A DNA stretch of 33,757 nucleotides from UBA3064 sp023258775 (GCA_044355655.1 JBIKXS010000036.1:1-33757); one strand, 5' to 3'. Positions 14,470-23,162 are shown, counted from the first letter of the stretch. Notes: generated by a model from the letters alone, not told the origin. Numbers and translations are program-made.

Positions 14470-16316
14470 AGCCCTTCCTCGTTACAGAACCCCAGGCGGG
14501 ACGCGTGCCCCTCTGGGGTTTGTTGTTTTTAGCCCTGCTCTATGCCCTACCCGGCTTGCTGGGCCGGGATCCTTGGCGTGGCGACGACGCCCTTGGGTTC
14601 GGGGTTGCTTACAATATGTTGCTCGCGCTACAAGTGGGCGACTTTAATGGCTGGCTTATTAGCCAGCTGCCCGGTGTTTTACTGCCCGACGAAGGTCCGT
14701 TTCCATTTTGGATCGTGTCGCTTGTGGGTCTGCTGACTGAGAGCCTGGGCATCGATTTTTCTTTGACCACCCGGCTGATTTGGGTCGCAAGCTGGCTAGC
14801 AACGCTCGCACTTTGCTGGCGTGCCGTATACCGCTTGAGCCAACGGCCTGAGTGGATACCCCATGACCCTATCGGTATTGCCGCAAGTCCTCGGAGACTG
14901 GCAGCATCGCTTGCCGATAGCAGCGTGCTTTTTTTGCTTGCAACCGTAGGCCTGATCGAACGGGTTCACGAAACCTCACCTGAGGCATTTGCCATGCTGA
15001 TCATGGCAGGCGCATTTTTTTGCCTTGCTTGGAGCCTGGACTCACCACGGCAGGCGAGTTGGGTATTAGGCTTCATCGTTTCGGCGGCCTGGCTTTGCAA
15101 AGGAATGTGGTTCGGACTTGGTCTCGGGCTTGCGATACTGATCCTGGTGAAGCTATCGCCACATTGGCGCAGCATCGCCCCTGTGATGCTGCCTCGAGCG
15201 AGTCTGGTTGTGGTGCTTGTCTTGCTTTTATGGTTTTGGCTCATGTATCGAGACCCTGTAAGTGCAGCATCGGCGGATGACGAGGCTGCACACGCAACTC
15301 GATTGAACTGGATGGCGGCTTGGTGGACGCTTCAACTGGGCGGCCCGCTCAAAGGATTTGCAACGCGCATAGTTGATCTACTGCGTGAGCCCTGGTGGTT
15401 CTTTTGGCCGGTTTGGCCGGTTGCAATTTGGGCTGTATGGTCCTTACGTGACCGCATTCGGGAACCCAGTCTCATCGCTCCCATCAGCTTAATTGCCGCC
15501 ATGGTGCTCTTTAGCCCAGTCGCCCATGGGTCGAGCCTAGCCTGGTTCATGCCAATTGCTGTACCGCTTGCGGCACTGGCCGCGCTCGGTTTGCCCAGCT
15601 TGCGACGAGGTCTTGTCCAATTTGTTGACTGGTACGCGGTGCTGGTCTACGGTTTGATTGCCTTAATGTTTTGGGTTTACTACCTGGCTTGGATGATCGG
15701 CTGGCCGGAGAAGATGGCTTATCGCATGGGTATTTTGGCAAGGGGCGATCAAGTCGCAAACATATGGTTTGGTACGCTGGCTGCATTGGCAATCAGCCTC
15801 GCCTGGATCGGTATCGTCGGGTGGCGACTTTCCAGGCAAGCCGCTGTGCTTTGGAAGCCCGCGCTACTTGCCTCAAGCGGCTTGGTGTTGATCTGGTTTT
15901 TGTTTCAGATGCTGTTTCTGGACGCCCATAACACCCGGAACTCGTATCGAGAGATGGCCGCTCAAGCGAAAGCCGCGATGAGCGAGCTAAACCCAAAGCA
16001 CGGCATCCGTGAAGCAAATGGCAAGCTGGGGATCGGAGAAAAAAGCACATACGCGAAAAGCGGGCCTGATGATGCCTGTATGCAGCCCGATCAAGTACGT
16101 CCAAGTGTTCAGGCAAGCCTTCAATGGTTTGCAGGCATTCGGTTTTCGGACCGCGAAGACTGTCCCTGGCGACTTATTCAAGACAGCGGACAAGCGGTTA
16201 GCCAAACGGTCCCGAACGTACCAGGTTGGGATCTTCATTGGGTTGGTTCTCGACGTGGCGAAAACAGTGAGCGATTCCGTTTGTATCTCAGAAGCTCACC
16301 GCTTGCCCCCTCTTAA
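14466..16316 (+). CDS. ArnT-like integral membrane glycosyltransferase (GT-C fold)
   Basis: A 616-residue protein with about a dozen hydrophobic segments up to residue ~485, then a soluble C-terminal part of about 130 residues, likely periplasmic. The first loop contains DPWRGDDALGF, in the place where ArnT/PMT-type GT-C enzymes keep their conserved acidic pair. A further polar segment LPDEGPFPFWIVSL follows at about residues 72-85. Such enzymes move a sugar from a polyprenyl-phosphate carrier to lipid A, protein or polymer in the periplasm. The acceptor and sugar are not predictable, and no arn operon genes are nearby. TTG 14466 overlaps the rpmE2 stop; its own stop overlaps the MATE start by one base (TAATG). 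Confidence 0.75.
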   Translation: MKPFLVTEPQAGRVPLWGLLFLALLYALPGLLGRDPWRGDDALGFGVAYNMLLALQVGDFNGWLISQLPGVLLPDEGPFPFWIVSLVGLLTESLGIDFSLTTRLIWVASWLATLALCWRAVYRLSQRPEWIPHDPIGIAASPRRLAASLADSSVLFLLATVGLIERVHETSPEAFAMLIMAGAFFCLAWSLDSPRQASWVLGFIVSAAWLCKGMWFGLGLGLAILILVKLSPHWRSIAPVMLPRASLVVVLVLLLWFWLMYRDPVSAASADDEAAHATRLNWMAAWWTLQLGGPLKGFATRIVDLLREPWWFFWPVWPVAIWAVWSLRDRIREPSLIAPISLIAAMVLFSPVAHGSSLAWFMPIAVPLAALAALGLPSLRRGLVQFVDWYAVLVYGLIALMFWVYYLAWMIGWPEKMAYRMGILARGDQVANIWFGTLAALAISLAWIGIVGWRLSRQAAVLWKPALLASSGLVLIWFLFQMLFLDAHNTRNSYREMAAQAKAAMSELNPKHGIREANGKLGIGEKSTYAKSGPDDACMQPDQVRPSVQASLQWFAGIRFSDREDCPWRLIQDSGQAVSQTVPNVPGWDLHWVGSRRGENSERFRLYLRSSPLAPS

Positions 16317-17689
16317 TGCAAAAGACAACACCACTGAAGCAGCTCTTCAGGCTGGCAGGCCCAGTGTTGATCAGCCAACTCGCAGTCATGGCGAACGGGG
16401 TAATCGACACGGTCATGGCTGGCCACTTATCCTCGACGGAATTAGCTGGTTTGGGGCTGGGAACGAGTATTTACATCATCGCTTATGTGAGCCTACTCAG
16501 TGTTCTTCTTGGTCTTTCACCGATCGTGGCTCAACACGTCGGCGCAGGCCGTATCGGTGCGATCGGGCTCGCCTTTAGACAGTCCATGCTACTGGCAGTC
16601 ATGTTGGGCGCCACGGGCACATTGATCCTGAGTCAAGGAAGTTTTTGGAGTCAAATTTCTGGGGCACCACCTGAGGTCGCCCAAAAAGTGGAAGATTATT
16701 TGTTCTGGTGTGCTCTGGGTGTTGTCCCTGCACTCATTGTGAGGGCATTTTCGGCACTTTGCACCGCAGTTTCGCGCCCCCGACTGGTGATGTGGGTCAA
16801 TCTGGCAAGCCTTTGCTTTAAGGCCCCACTTAACGCTGTGCTGATGTATGGCTGGGGCGATTTCGGCGTGGAGGCGATGGGCGCAGCGGGCGCCGCTTGT
16901 AGTACATGCTTGCTCGCTTATGTGTGCGCAATTGCAGTCCTGCTCCTGGCACGCATCGATCAAGGCCTGAAAAACTACCACCTGCTTGGCAGCATGCGCC
17001 CAGATCGCAAACAATTGATCGAACTGCTCCGCCTCGGCTTGCCAATTGGCGGGACGGCCTTCATCGATGTCAGTGCCTTTGCCTCGATTGCTTTATTGAT
17101 CGCACCTTACGGCGCAGCAGCCTCAGCGAGTCAGCAAATCGCCTCGAGCCTCACGGGCGTGGTCTATATGTTTTCGCTTTCGCTAGCCAACGCCACCATG
17201 GTGCTCACCGCACAACGACTTGGCGCTGAAAAGATCCATGAGGCACGCGAAATGGCGCGATTGGGCATGAAAACAGCGATGGCTACCGCGGCGTTTATGG
17301 CGCTCTGCCTGTTCTTCGGTAAAGACATGCTTGCAAATGCCTACGCAACAGACCCAGCAGTGGCCGAAACCGCAGCCCTGCTCATCGCCTGGCTGGCCAT
17401 TCATCAATGGCTCGATAGCCTGCAATTACAATACGCCTTTGTGTTGCGAGCTCACAAAGTCGCGAGTTTGCCCTTTTGGATTTACGTTGCATGTCTGTGG
17501 GGCATCGGGCTTGGCGGTGGCGCATGGTTGAGTTTTTCGGGCTTATTCGGAAGCTTTCAGGACGCCCGAGCCTTTTGGTGGGCTGGCATTGTTGCTTGTG
17601 CGGCGGCTTCAATAGCCTTGGGCATGCTTACGAATCGAACCTGGCAACGCGTACTCAGCTCATACGTTGGCCAAGCCCAGCCTCATTGA
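16316..17689 (+). CDS. MATE family efflux transporter (NorM-like)
   Basis: This 457-residue protein has about twelve hydrophobic helices in two halves, the MATE fold. The N-terminal helix-loop ISQLAVMANGVIDTVMAGHL is the family hallmark. The second half repeats the pattern with GLPIGGTAFIDVSAFASIALLIAPYG, and AASASQQIASSLTGVVYMFSLSLANATMVLTAQRLGA follows. These inner-membrane carriers export cationic drugs or metabolites in exchange for Na+ or H+. The ATG at 16316 shares its first base with the stop of the glycosyltransferase gene, which implies cotranscription and coupling. The gene converges on orn and the two coding regions overlap by 7 bp at their 3' ends. Substrate unknown. Confidence 0.93.
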   Translation: MQKTTPLKQLFRLAGPVLISQLAVMANGVIDTVMAGHLSSTELAGLGLGTSIYIIAYVSLLSVLLGLSPIVAQHVGAGRIGAIGLAFRQSMLLAVMLGATGTLILSQGSFWSQISGAPPEVAQKVEDYLFWCALGVVPALIVRAFSALCTAVSRPRLVMWVNLASLCFKAPLNAVLMYGWGDFGVEAMGAAGAACSTCLLAYVCAIAVLLLARIDQGLKNYHLLGSMRPDRKQLIELLRLGLPIGGTAFIDVSAFASIALLIAPYGAAASASQQIASSLTGVVYMFSLSLANATMVLTAQRLGAEKIHEAREMARLGMKTAMATAAFMALCLFFGKDMLANAYATDPAVAETAALLIAWLAIHQWLDSLQLQYAFVLRAHKVASLPFWIYVACLWGIGLGGGAWLSFSGLFGSFQDARAFWWAGIVACAAASIALGMLTNRTWQRVLSSYVGQAQPH

Positions 17690-18363
17690 AGTCGCAAAAA
17701 GTGCTCGCGGTAGTAGCGCAATTCGTCGATTGACTCGCGTATATCTGCAAGTGCAGTGTGTGCGGAACGCTTCTCAAAACCTTTGGCAATCTCCGGGCGC
17801 CAGCGTTTGCAAAGCTCCTTTACTGTGCTGACATCTAAATTGCGATAGTGGAAATAGCGCTCCAGTTCTGGCATGTAGCGCACCATGAATCGGCGATCCT
17901 GTCCGATGCTATTGCCACAAAGCGGTGATTTCCCCGAAGGTACCCAGGGCGCAAGAAACGACAGTAAATAAAGCTCTGCATCTCTTTCGCTTTGCTGGCT
18001 TTGTTGAACCCGATCGATAAGACCGCTACGACCGTGCGTTCCTTTGTTCCATGCATCCATGGCGTCAAGCACAGCATCGGGTTGATGGATTGCTATCGCT
18101 TCGCTTTCGGCCAGGCAATTCAACTGGCTGTCTGTAATGATAATTGCAACCTCCAAGATCCGGTCAACCTCTGGACGCAGGCCGCTCATTTCCATGTCCA
18201 GCCAGACAAGATGGGTCTCGTTGGATCTTTGAATCCCTGAATCCATCGACAAGCCGCCTGGCTGCGTATCAGGCACTGACTTTGGTCGACCCGCAAGTGT
18301 CTTGGGCGCCCCCTGCGATTCAACCGCTGATGAAACATGTCCTTGCGACGCGTCAGTGCTCAT
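17683..18363 (-). CDS. orn: Oligoribonuclease (DEDDh 3'-5' exoribonuclease)
   Basis: Orn degrades the short RNA fragments, including pGpG from cyclic di-GMP turnover, left by other RNases. The DEDDh residues are present: LDMEMSGLR (Asp and Glu of ExoI), the downstream GNSIGQDRRFM with its Asp, and HTALADIRESI with the His and final Asp. The product is 226 residues, about 40 more than usual, because of a Ser/Gln/Pro-rich N-terminus (residues 1-39) before the conserved core. An internal ATG at 18244-18246 would give 187 residues, close to the usual size, and has an AGGCGG-like site upstream. I keep the longer start with reservation. Divergent from the M48 protease gene. Confidence 0.93.
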   Translation of the reverse strand: MSTDASQGHVSSAVESQGAPKTLAGRPKSVPDTQPGGLSMDSGIQRSNETHLVWLDMEMSGLRPEVDRILEVAIIITDSQLNCLAESEAIAIHQPDAVLDAMDAWNKGTHGRSGLIDRVQQSQQSERDAELYLLSFLAPWVPSGKSPLCGNSIGQDRRFMVRYMPELERYFHYRNLDVSTVKELCKRWRPEIAKGFEKRSAHTALADIRESIDELRYYREHFLRLQ

Positions 18364-18420
18364 AAAACCTTACCGGGTTACGTTTAAGATGTGGATTATC
18401 ACCGACCCATCCATTGACGA

Positions 18421-19776
18421 ATGACTAATCTCGATTTCAGCTTTATCTTTTTGTTACTGCTTGCAACCCAGTTCAGCATCAAGCTCTACCTGGCTCAACG
18501 GCAGGTTCGCCATGTTCTCCAGCATCGAGACCAAGTTCCAGCAAGCTTTCAGGACCGGATTTCGCTCGAGAACCACCAACGTGCTGCCGATTACACCAGC
18601 GCCAAGGTATCGCTTGCGATGTTCGACATGCTGGCGCAGAGTATTTGGCTTGTCGTTCTGACAGCTGGCGGATTGTTATCCACACTGCAAGCATCGCTCG
18701 CGACAGCTTGGCTCTTTGTCTTTCCCGACGAACTGCCTGGGACAGGAATTGACTTTCAGATCTGCCTGATGATGACTGTGATTGTTCTAGGCTCGCTTAT
18801 CGATATACCTTTTTCACTTTGGCGCCAGTTCGTAATCGATGAGCGTTTTGGCTTTAATCGTATGACGCTTGGCCTGTGGTTCAGCGATCAATTAAAAGGT
18901 ATAGCCATAAGTGTCATGATCGGCATACCGTTCTTAGCGTTAGTACTTTGGATGATGCAACAAACAGGGCAGCACTGGTGGCTCTGGGTTTGGGGTGCAT
19001 GGATGCTCTTTCAGCTCGGTGTCATGATCCTTTGGCCAACCTGGATTGCGCCGATGTTCAACCGATTTGAACCTATGCAGGAAGGCGAGGTTAAAGCCGC
19101 GGTTGAATCGCTTCTAAAGCGCTGTGGCTTTTCTAGCCAGGGTCTCTTTGTGATGGACGGCAGCAAGCGATCAGCGCATGGTAACGCGTACTTTACAGGG
19201 ATGGGCAAAGCGAAACGGATCGTGTTTTTTGACACCCTTCTAGCCCAGCTCACGCCCAAAGAAATTGAAGCGGTACTTGCACACGAACTGGGCCATTTCA
19301 AACATCGCCATATTTTGAAACGGATTGTCTTGAGTGCCGTCTTCAGCTTTCTTGCGCTCGCATTGCTCGCCTGGGTCATGAATCAGCCTTGGTTCTACCG
19401 TGGACTTGGTCTCATTCCGCTACCAGGATCGCAGGCGGCAGCAGCGCTGCTGCTTTTCTCACTGGTGCTTCCGGTATTCTTGTTTCCAATACAACCACTG
19501 ATGAGTTGGTGGTCGCGTAAACACGAATTTGAGGCGGATGCTTACGCGGCATCGCAGACAGAAGCCGCCGATCTCGAAAGCGCCTTAGTCAAGTTGATGA
19601 AGGATAACGCTGCGACACTAACGCCAGACCCATTGCACTCTGCGATCTACGACTCACACCCACCGGCACCGATAAGAATTACCAGGCTGCAGGCGCTTAG
19701 CCAACACTTTAAACACGCGGCGACTGTTACGGGTGTTGCAAACGGCAAGGTACCGCATGCAGCCTCGGGCAGGTAG
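18421..19776 (+). CDS. M48 family membrane metalloprotease (Ste24/CAAX-protease-like)
   Basis: A 451-residue membrane protein with the CAAX-prenyl-protease N-terminal region (helices before about residue 200, containing DIPFSLWRQFVIDERFGFNRMT) followed by an M48 catalytic domain. The zinc site is complete: H288-E-L-G-H292 and the third ligand in the HEFEAD motif (E369). Bacterial members degrade or process inner-membrane proteins. The ATG at 18421 has only a weak upstream purine tract. It is followed by rsgA after six bases, so the two genes form an operon. The placement beside orn is common in Burkholderiales. Confidence 0.93.
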   Translation: MTNLDFSFIFLLLLATQFSIKLYLAQRQVRHVLQHRDQVPASFQDRISLENHQRAADYTSAKVSLAMFDMLAQSIWLVVLTAGGLLSTLQASLATAWLFVFPDELPGTGIDFQICLMMTVIVLGSLIDIPFSLWRQFVIDERFGFNRMTLGLWFSDQLKGIAISVMIGIPFLALVLWMMQQTGQHWWLWVWGAWMLFQLGVMILWPTWIAPMFNRFEPMQEGEVKAAVESLLKRCGFSSQGLFVMDGSKRSAHGNAYFTGMGKAKRIVFFDTLLAQLTPKEIEAVLAHELGHFKHRHILKRIVLSAVFSFLALALLAWVMNQPWFYRGLGLIPLPGSQAAAALLLFSLVLPVFLFPIQPLMSWWSRKHEFEADAYAASQTEAADLESALVKLMKDNAATLTPDPLHSAIYDSHPPAPIRITRLQALSQHFKHAATVTGVANGKVPHAASGR

Positions 19777-19782
19777 CCAGCA

Positions 19783-20763
19783 ATGCTCGCTGAGATTCTC
19801 GCTAGTCATGGCAGACAATACCTCGTTCGAGCATTACAAGCGCCGCAGGATATGCATCAAGCCAAGCCTGATGCAAACAACGGTACAGATGGGTTAGCTA
19901 CCAAGGAGAAATTAGCCCCGAGTCAGCGTCTTGCCGTAACCCGTGGTCGTCGCCAGGATTACTGTGTTGGCGATCATGTCGAGATCGAGGCCATCGGCGA
20001 GGATCAAGCCGTTATCAATGCGCTTGCGCCCCGGCGCAATCTGTTGCGGCGAAGCGATCATTTTCGACAAAAGTTGCTCGCCGCAAACATTGATCAAATT
20101 GGATTAGTACTTGCTGCCGAGCCGCCTTTTTCGGAACCACTTGCGGTAAGAGTATCCGTCGCAGCTTCGATCTCATCGATTCCCTTGACCTGGTTGATCA
20201 ACAAGTCAGATCGCATTGAAGCACTTGCGGAAATCGAGCCAAGGCTTAAGCTCTACCGGTCTCTGGGTGTTTCGATGCTTTACCTGTCAGCACGGAATGA
20301 TCTTCAAACCATCTTGAACAAAGGATCCTTGGGCCAATGGTTACAGGGTAAGACAAGCTTACTGCTGGGGCAATCCGGGATGGGCAAATCAACATTGATC
20401 AATCGCCTGGTGCCAGAGGCTGATCTCAAAACGCAGCACTGGTCTCGCGCGCTTAACACTGGCAAACACACGACCAGTTTTTCGAAATGCTTTGATCTAC
20501 CTGTCGGTGAATTCAAACCTGGCAGTCGAATCATCGATTCGCCTGGTTTTCAGCAGTTTGGCCTTGTTCATTGCTCCCGGTCTGAAATAGAGCACAGTTT
20601 CCCCGAGTGGGCTGAACGGCTCGGTCAATGCAAGTACCACAACTGCAAACATCTTCAAGAACCGGGTTGTGCGATTCAGTTGGCGATTAAACAAGACGAG
20701 ATTGACCCGCATCGTTATGCAATTTGGCAGGATATTGTCAATGAACAGGCACAAGGCGCTTAA
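19783..20763 (+). CDS. rsgA: Ribosome small subunit-dependent GTPase A (RsgA)
   Basis: RsgA assists late 30S maturation, in part by releasing RbfA, and hydrolyses GTP on the ribosome. The 326-residue product has the circularly permuted G-motif order of the family. NKSD (140-143, G4) precedes the P-loop GQSGMGKST (196-204, G1) and DSPG (252-255, G3). It ends with the zinc knuckle C283-x4-C288-x-H290-x5-C296. The N-terminal OB domain carries a loop of about 25 polar residues (about 22-48, QDMHQAKPDANNGTDG) that looks longer than usual. The gene starts six bases after the M48 gene and its stop overlaps that of the CbiB-like gene by 3 bp. Confidence 0.97.
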   Translation: MLAEILASHGRQYLVRALQAPQDMHQAKPDANNGTDGLATKEKLAPSQRLAVTRGRRQDYCVGDHVEIEAIGEDQAVINALAPRRNLLRRSDHFRQKLLAANIDQIGLVLAAEPPFSEPLAVRVSVAASISSIPLTWLINKSDRIEALAEIEPRLKLYRSLGVSMLYLSARNDLQTILNKGSLGQWLQGKTSLLLGQSGMGKSTLINRLVPEADLKTQHWSRALNTGKHTTSFSKCFDLPVGEFKPGSRIIDSPGFQQFGLVHCSRSEIEHSFPEWAERLGQCKYHNCKHLQEPGCAIQLAIKQDEIDPHRYAIWQDIVNEQAQGA

Positions 20764-21794
20764 CGGCCCAGCCAGCCTGCCATTGTTAGAATCGCAAAAA
20801 AGCTGACCCACAAGACCGCGTTTCGCCATACCAAACCAACCGCACTGCGCAGACCACTGGGATCAGGAAGTGCGCCCTGCCACTCGAAACCCTCACTGAC
20901 CCAGTGCGCTTCAAGCGCTGGATCGGCAAGCCGAAGATTCAGCGCGCCACTGGCGGTCGCCAGAAGTATCGCCCTTGACTCGTCAATCGCTAAAGCAGCC
21001 ACTGCCTGCCTCAGAGCAAGCGAGGCCCTGGATGCAACAGCACCTCGCCAACAAAAAACCGCATCTTCAAAGTTACCTACAACAGTGAGACCTGCCGCGT
21101 TTAATCGAACAGGAATCCAGTCGATCCAGGAAAAACCTCGCTGGGCTGCCAGACGATGCCGGTCTGAATCCTCGATCGATAAGGCTGTAGCATCGCCTGC
21201 TGCCTCAGCGACAGGATGGTGCCAGCGATTAAGCAAAACTTCGGCGACGCGGTAGATCACCGGACCTAAAATGCCTGGCAGCAAAATATAGGCAAGAAGC
21301 GGTCCAAAAACATGTCGATGTGATGCGATCAGCGCGTGGTCAATGGCCTGCCGGCAAACCACGTTGGAGTCGAAATCTTCGGTTGCCGACCCTGAGGCTA
21401 AGACTGCTTGATCTTCCAAATCGCGTCCTCTCAACCAAGCCTGCAAAATAATAAAAGCTCGCGATGGATCGCCCTCCGAGAAGGCGCGTTGTATGGCTGA
21501 AAAAGGACCGCTGAATCGCCGAAAGCCGATAAAGAGGTAAAGCACCACAACGTGAAGCGCAAACTGAAGCAGGACGTGACTGCGGGCAGCGAACCAATCA
21601 AGTCCGATTGCGAGCGCCGACGACACAACCATCATCAGCCCCCAAGCTTTCCAGCCGTCAAATCGACTGCCCATATCGGTCAAACGCCGCAATGCGTCGG
21701 CCACGGTTTCAAGCTGTTCAATGACAAGTTGTCGAATCGTCAGATTTCGACCTTGATCAATCAGCAATGCAACAATAAGCGCGAGAAATCCCAT
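20760..21794 (-). CDS. CobD/CbiB-family membrane protein, function uncertain
   Basis: A 344-residue membrane protein that resembles the CbiB/CobD family of adenosylcobinamide-phosphate synthases. Hydrophobic segments occur at about 1-12, 50-90, 165-190 and 325-342, and an RHVFGPLLAYILLPGILGPVIYRVAEVL block corresponds to the family's conserved core. The typical cobalamin-type segment with strict D-P-x-x-x-H-P near the N-terminus is not visible. No other cobalamin gene lies in the window. Burkholderiales commonly carry such a divergent gene next to the CoA pyrophosphatase. True cobinamide synthesis is therefore doubtful; an amidoligase-unrelated membrane role is equally possible. Confidence 0.72.
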   Translation of the reverse strand: MGFLALIVALLIDQGRNLTIRQLVIEQLETVADALRRLTDMGSRFDGWKAWGLMMVVSSALAIGLDWFAARSHVLLQFALHVVVLYLFIGFRRFSGPFSAIQRAFSEGDPSRAFIILQAWLRGRDLEDQAVLASGSATEDFDSNVVCRQAIDHALIASHRHVFGPLLAYILLPGILGPVIYRVAEVLLNRWHHPVAEAAGDATALSIEDSDRHRLAAQRGFSWIDWIPVRLNAAGLTVVGNFEDAVFCWRGAVASRASLALRQAVAALAIDESRAILLATASGALNLRLADPALEAHWVSEGFEWQGALPDPSGLRSAVGLVWRNAVLWVSFFAILTMAGWLGR

Positions 21795-21839
21795 GTACCG
21801 ATTTTGCCTGAGGCGAGCCCAGAAGAACGCTGCAATTGC

Positions 21840-22607
21840 CTAGGACTCGATCGGGAAAAGATCCCGATGCGCGTGCAATAGATGATAGAAATTTCGCAAC
21901 ATCGCCGCAGTCGCGCCCCAGATGAAAAACTCATGACTGCGCTGTTTGATCTTTTCCCCGCGACCAGGATCGGCAAATCTCATAGCCTCATGCTTATCGC
22001 AGCGCCACGGCATCGAATAAAAGGCGCGTCGCCCTTCGGGCGCTTGCCAGTGGTGTCGTCGGTGATTCTTTGGATCAAATACAAAAGAAAGCGGTACTTC
22101 AAAAATCGAGGCAACCTCGCTTGGGTCTGGCTCAAGGTGCTGATGAAGATCAATTGCATATGTGATCAAAGCGACCACCGGCTGCACACGATAACCAGAG
22201 CCCGTCACATAGGGTGGCAGTTGGCCAAGGGGGATTAGCCGCTCGGTCTGCAGGCCAATTTCCTCCCTTGCCTCACGACAGGCAGCATCAAAGGGGGAAC
22301 GATCCGTGGGTTCGATCCGTCCTCCAGGTAAAGCAACTTGACCGGCGTGATCACGCATGCTCGCATTGCGCTCGGTTAACAAGACTCCACCGCCTGCAGT
22401 CAGTGCAATCAGAACAGAGGCATCTCGAATCGGACCATCGACCCAACGGGTTCTGTCGCCGTCAAGTGCAGTCGCCCAAGATCGCTGGCTTAAGAAAACA
22501 GCCTTCCAGTCATCCTCTCCGAGATTAGCTGCGGCAAGCGCCGGTAAGCCGTCGTGGGCAGGCTCAAAGGGAACCGCGCGGGGATCCCCAACGCGGCTCT
22601 TACTCAG
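21840..22607 (-). CDS. NUDIX hydrolase, CoA pyrophosphatase type, probable CTG start
   Basis: The NUDIX box is GGRIEPTDRSPFDAACREAR followed by EEIGL, with the D-R-S-P-F-D-A spacing of the CoA-pyrophosphatase (YeaB/NudL) branch. It is preceded by RDHAGQVALPGG, the signature of that branch. Such enzymes hydrolyse CoA and oxidised CoA to phosphopantetheine and 3',5'-ADP. The first ATG/GTG/TTG in frame is TTG 22380-22382, which would cut the fold just before the box and lose its first strands. The frame is open a further 75 codons and encodes family-like RDASVLIALTAGGGVLL. The first possible initiator is CTG at 22605-22607, overlapping the rplS stop as CTGA, with GAAGG seven bases upstream. Full length would be 255 residues. 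Confidence 0.82.
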   Translation of the reverse strand: MSKSRVGDPRAVPFEPAHDGLPALAAANLGEDDWKAVFLSQRSWATALDGDRTRWVDGPIRDASVLIALTAGGGVLLTERNASMRDHAGQVALPGGRIEPTDRSPFDAACREAREEIGLQTERLIPLGQLPPYVTGSGYRVQPVVALITYAIDLHQHLEPDPSEVASIFEVPLSFVFDPKNHRRHHWQAPEGRRAFYSMPWRCDKHEAMRFADPGRGEKIKQRSHEFFIWGATAAMLRNFYHLLHAHRDLFPIES

Positions 22608-22990
22608 GCGCTAGCCTTCGCAGCAACCGGTGCACGACCCGGCAACTTTTCTTTAATCCGAGCAGATTTGCCAGAGCGATCACGCAGGTAGTAAAGCTTG
22701 GCCCGACGGACGTCGCCTCGGCGCTTGATTTCGATTGAAGCGATTAGAGGCGAATAGGTTTGGAAAGTTCGTTCAACACCCTCGCCCGAAGAGATCTTGC
22801 GAACGATGAACGATGAGTTAAGGCCTCGGTTACGCTTGGCGATAACAACGCCCTCATAGGCTTGAACGCGCTTGCGGTTTCCTTCAACGACATTAACGCT
22901 CACAATAACGGTGTCGCCTGGCGAAAACGCGGGAATTGTCTTCCCGAGGCGAGCGATTTCCTCTTGCTCGAGTTGCTTAATTAAGTCCAT
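22604..22990 (-). CDS. rplS: 50S ribosomal protein L19
   Basis: The 128-residue product is L19 throughout: FSPGDTVIVSVNVVEGNRKR, QAYEGVVIAKRNRGLNSSF, ISSGEGVERTFQTYSP and RRGDVRRAKLYYLRDRSGK. L19 sits at the subunit interface near bridges with 16S rRNA. ATG 22988-22990 follows GGAG with a six-base spacer. In most proteobacteria rplS is the last gene of rpsP-rimM-trmD-rplS. Here it is transcribed away from rpsP, with its own promoter (23097-23125), and leads into the CoA pyrophosphatase. Confidence 0.98.
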   Translation of the reverse strand: MDLIKQLEQEEIARLGKTIPAFSPGDTVIVSVNVVEGNRKRVQAYEGVVIAKRNRGLNSSFIVRKISSGEGVERTFQTYSPLIASIEIKRRGDVRRAKLYYLRDRSGKSARIKEKLPGRAPVAAKASA

Positions 22991-23096
22991 TTCAATCTCC
23001 GATCATCATTGGCGTCGCTGGTTTTTGATCGGGTGCTACTTCGCTTATTTGGATACTGCGTTGAATCGATGCGCGCCAAGAGGATGATAGCCCAAG

Positions 23097-23125
23097 ATTC
23101 TAGCTTGAATTCGCCCAAGTGCCAA
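23097..23125 (-). promoter_or_regulatory. Sigma70 promoter for rplS
   Basis: On the minus strand TTGGCA (23120-23125, five of six consensus bases) and TAGAAT (23097-23102, five of six) are separated by exactly 17 bases. The start of transcription would lie near 23090, about 100 nt before the rplS ATG. Confidence 0.65.
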
Positions 23126-23133
23126 TTCAACAC

Positions 23134-23162
23134 TTGTATCCACCCACCCGAGGCGTTATACT
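23134..23162 (+). promoter_or_regulatory. Sigma70 promoter for rpsP-rimM-trmD
   Basis: TTGTAT (23134-23139, four of six) and TATACT (23157-23162, five of six) lie 17 bases apart on the plus strand. Transcription would begin near 23169, about 16 nt before the rpsP ATG. Its -35 box is only 8 bp from that of the divergent rplS promoter. Confidence 0.65.
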
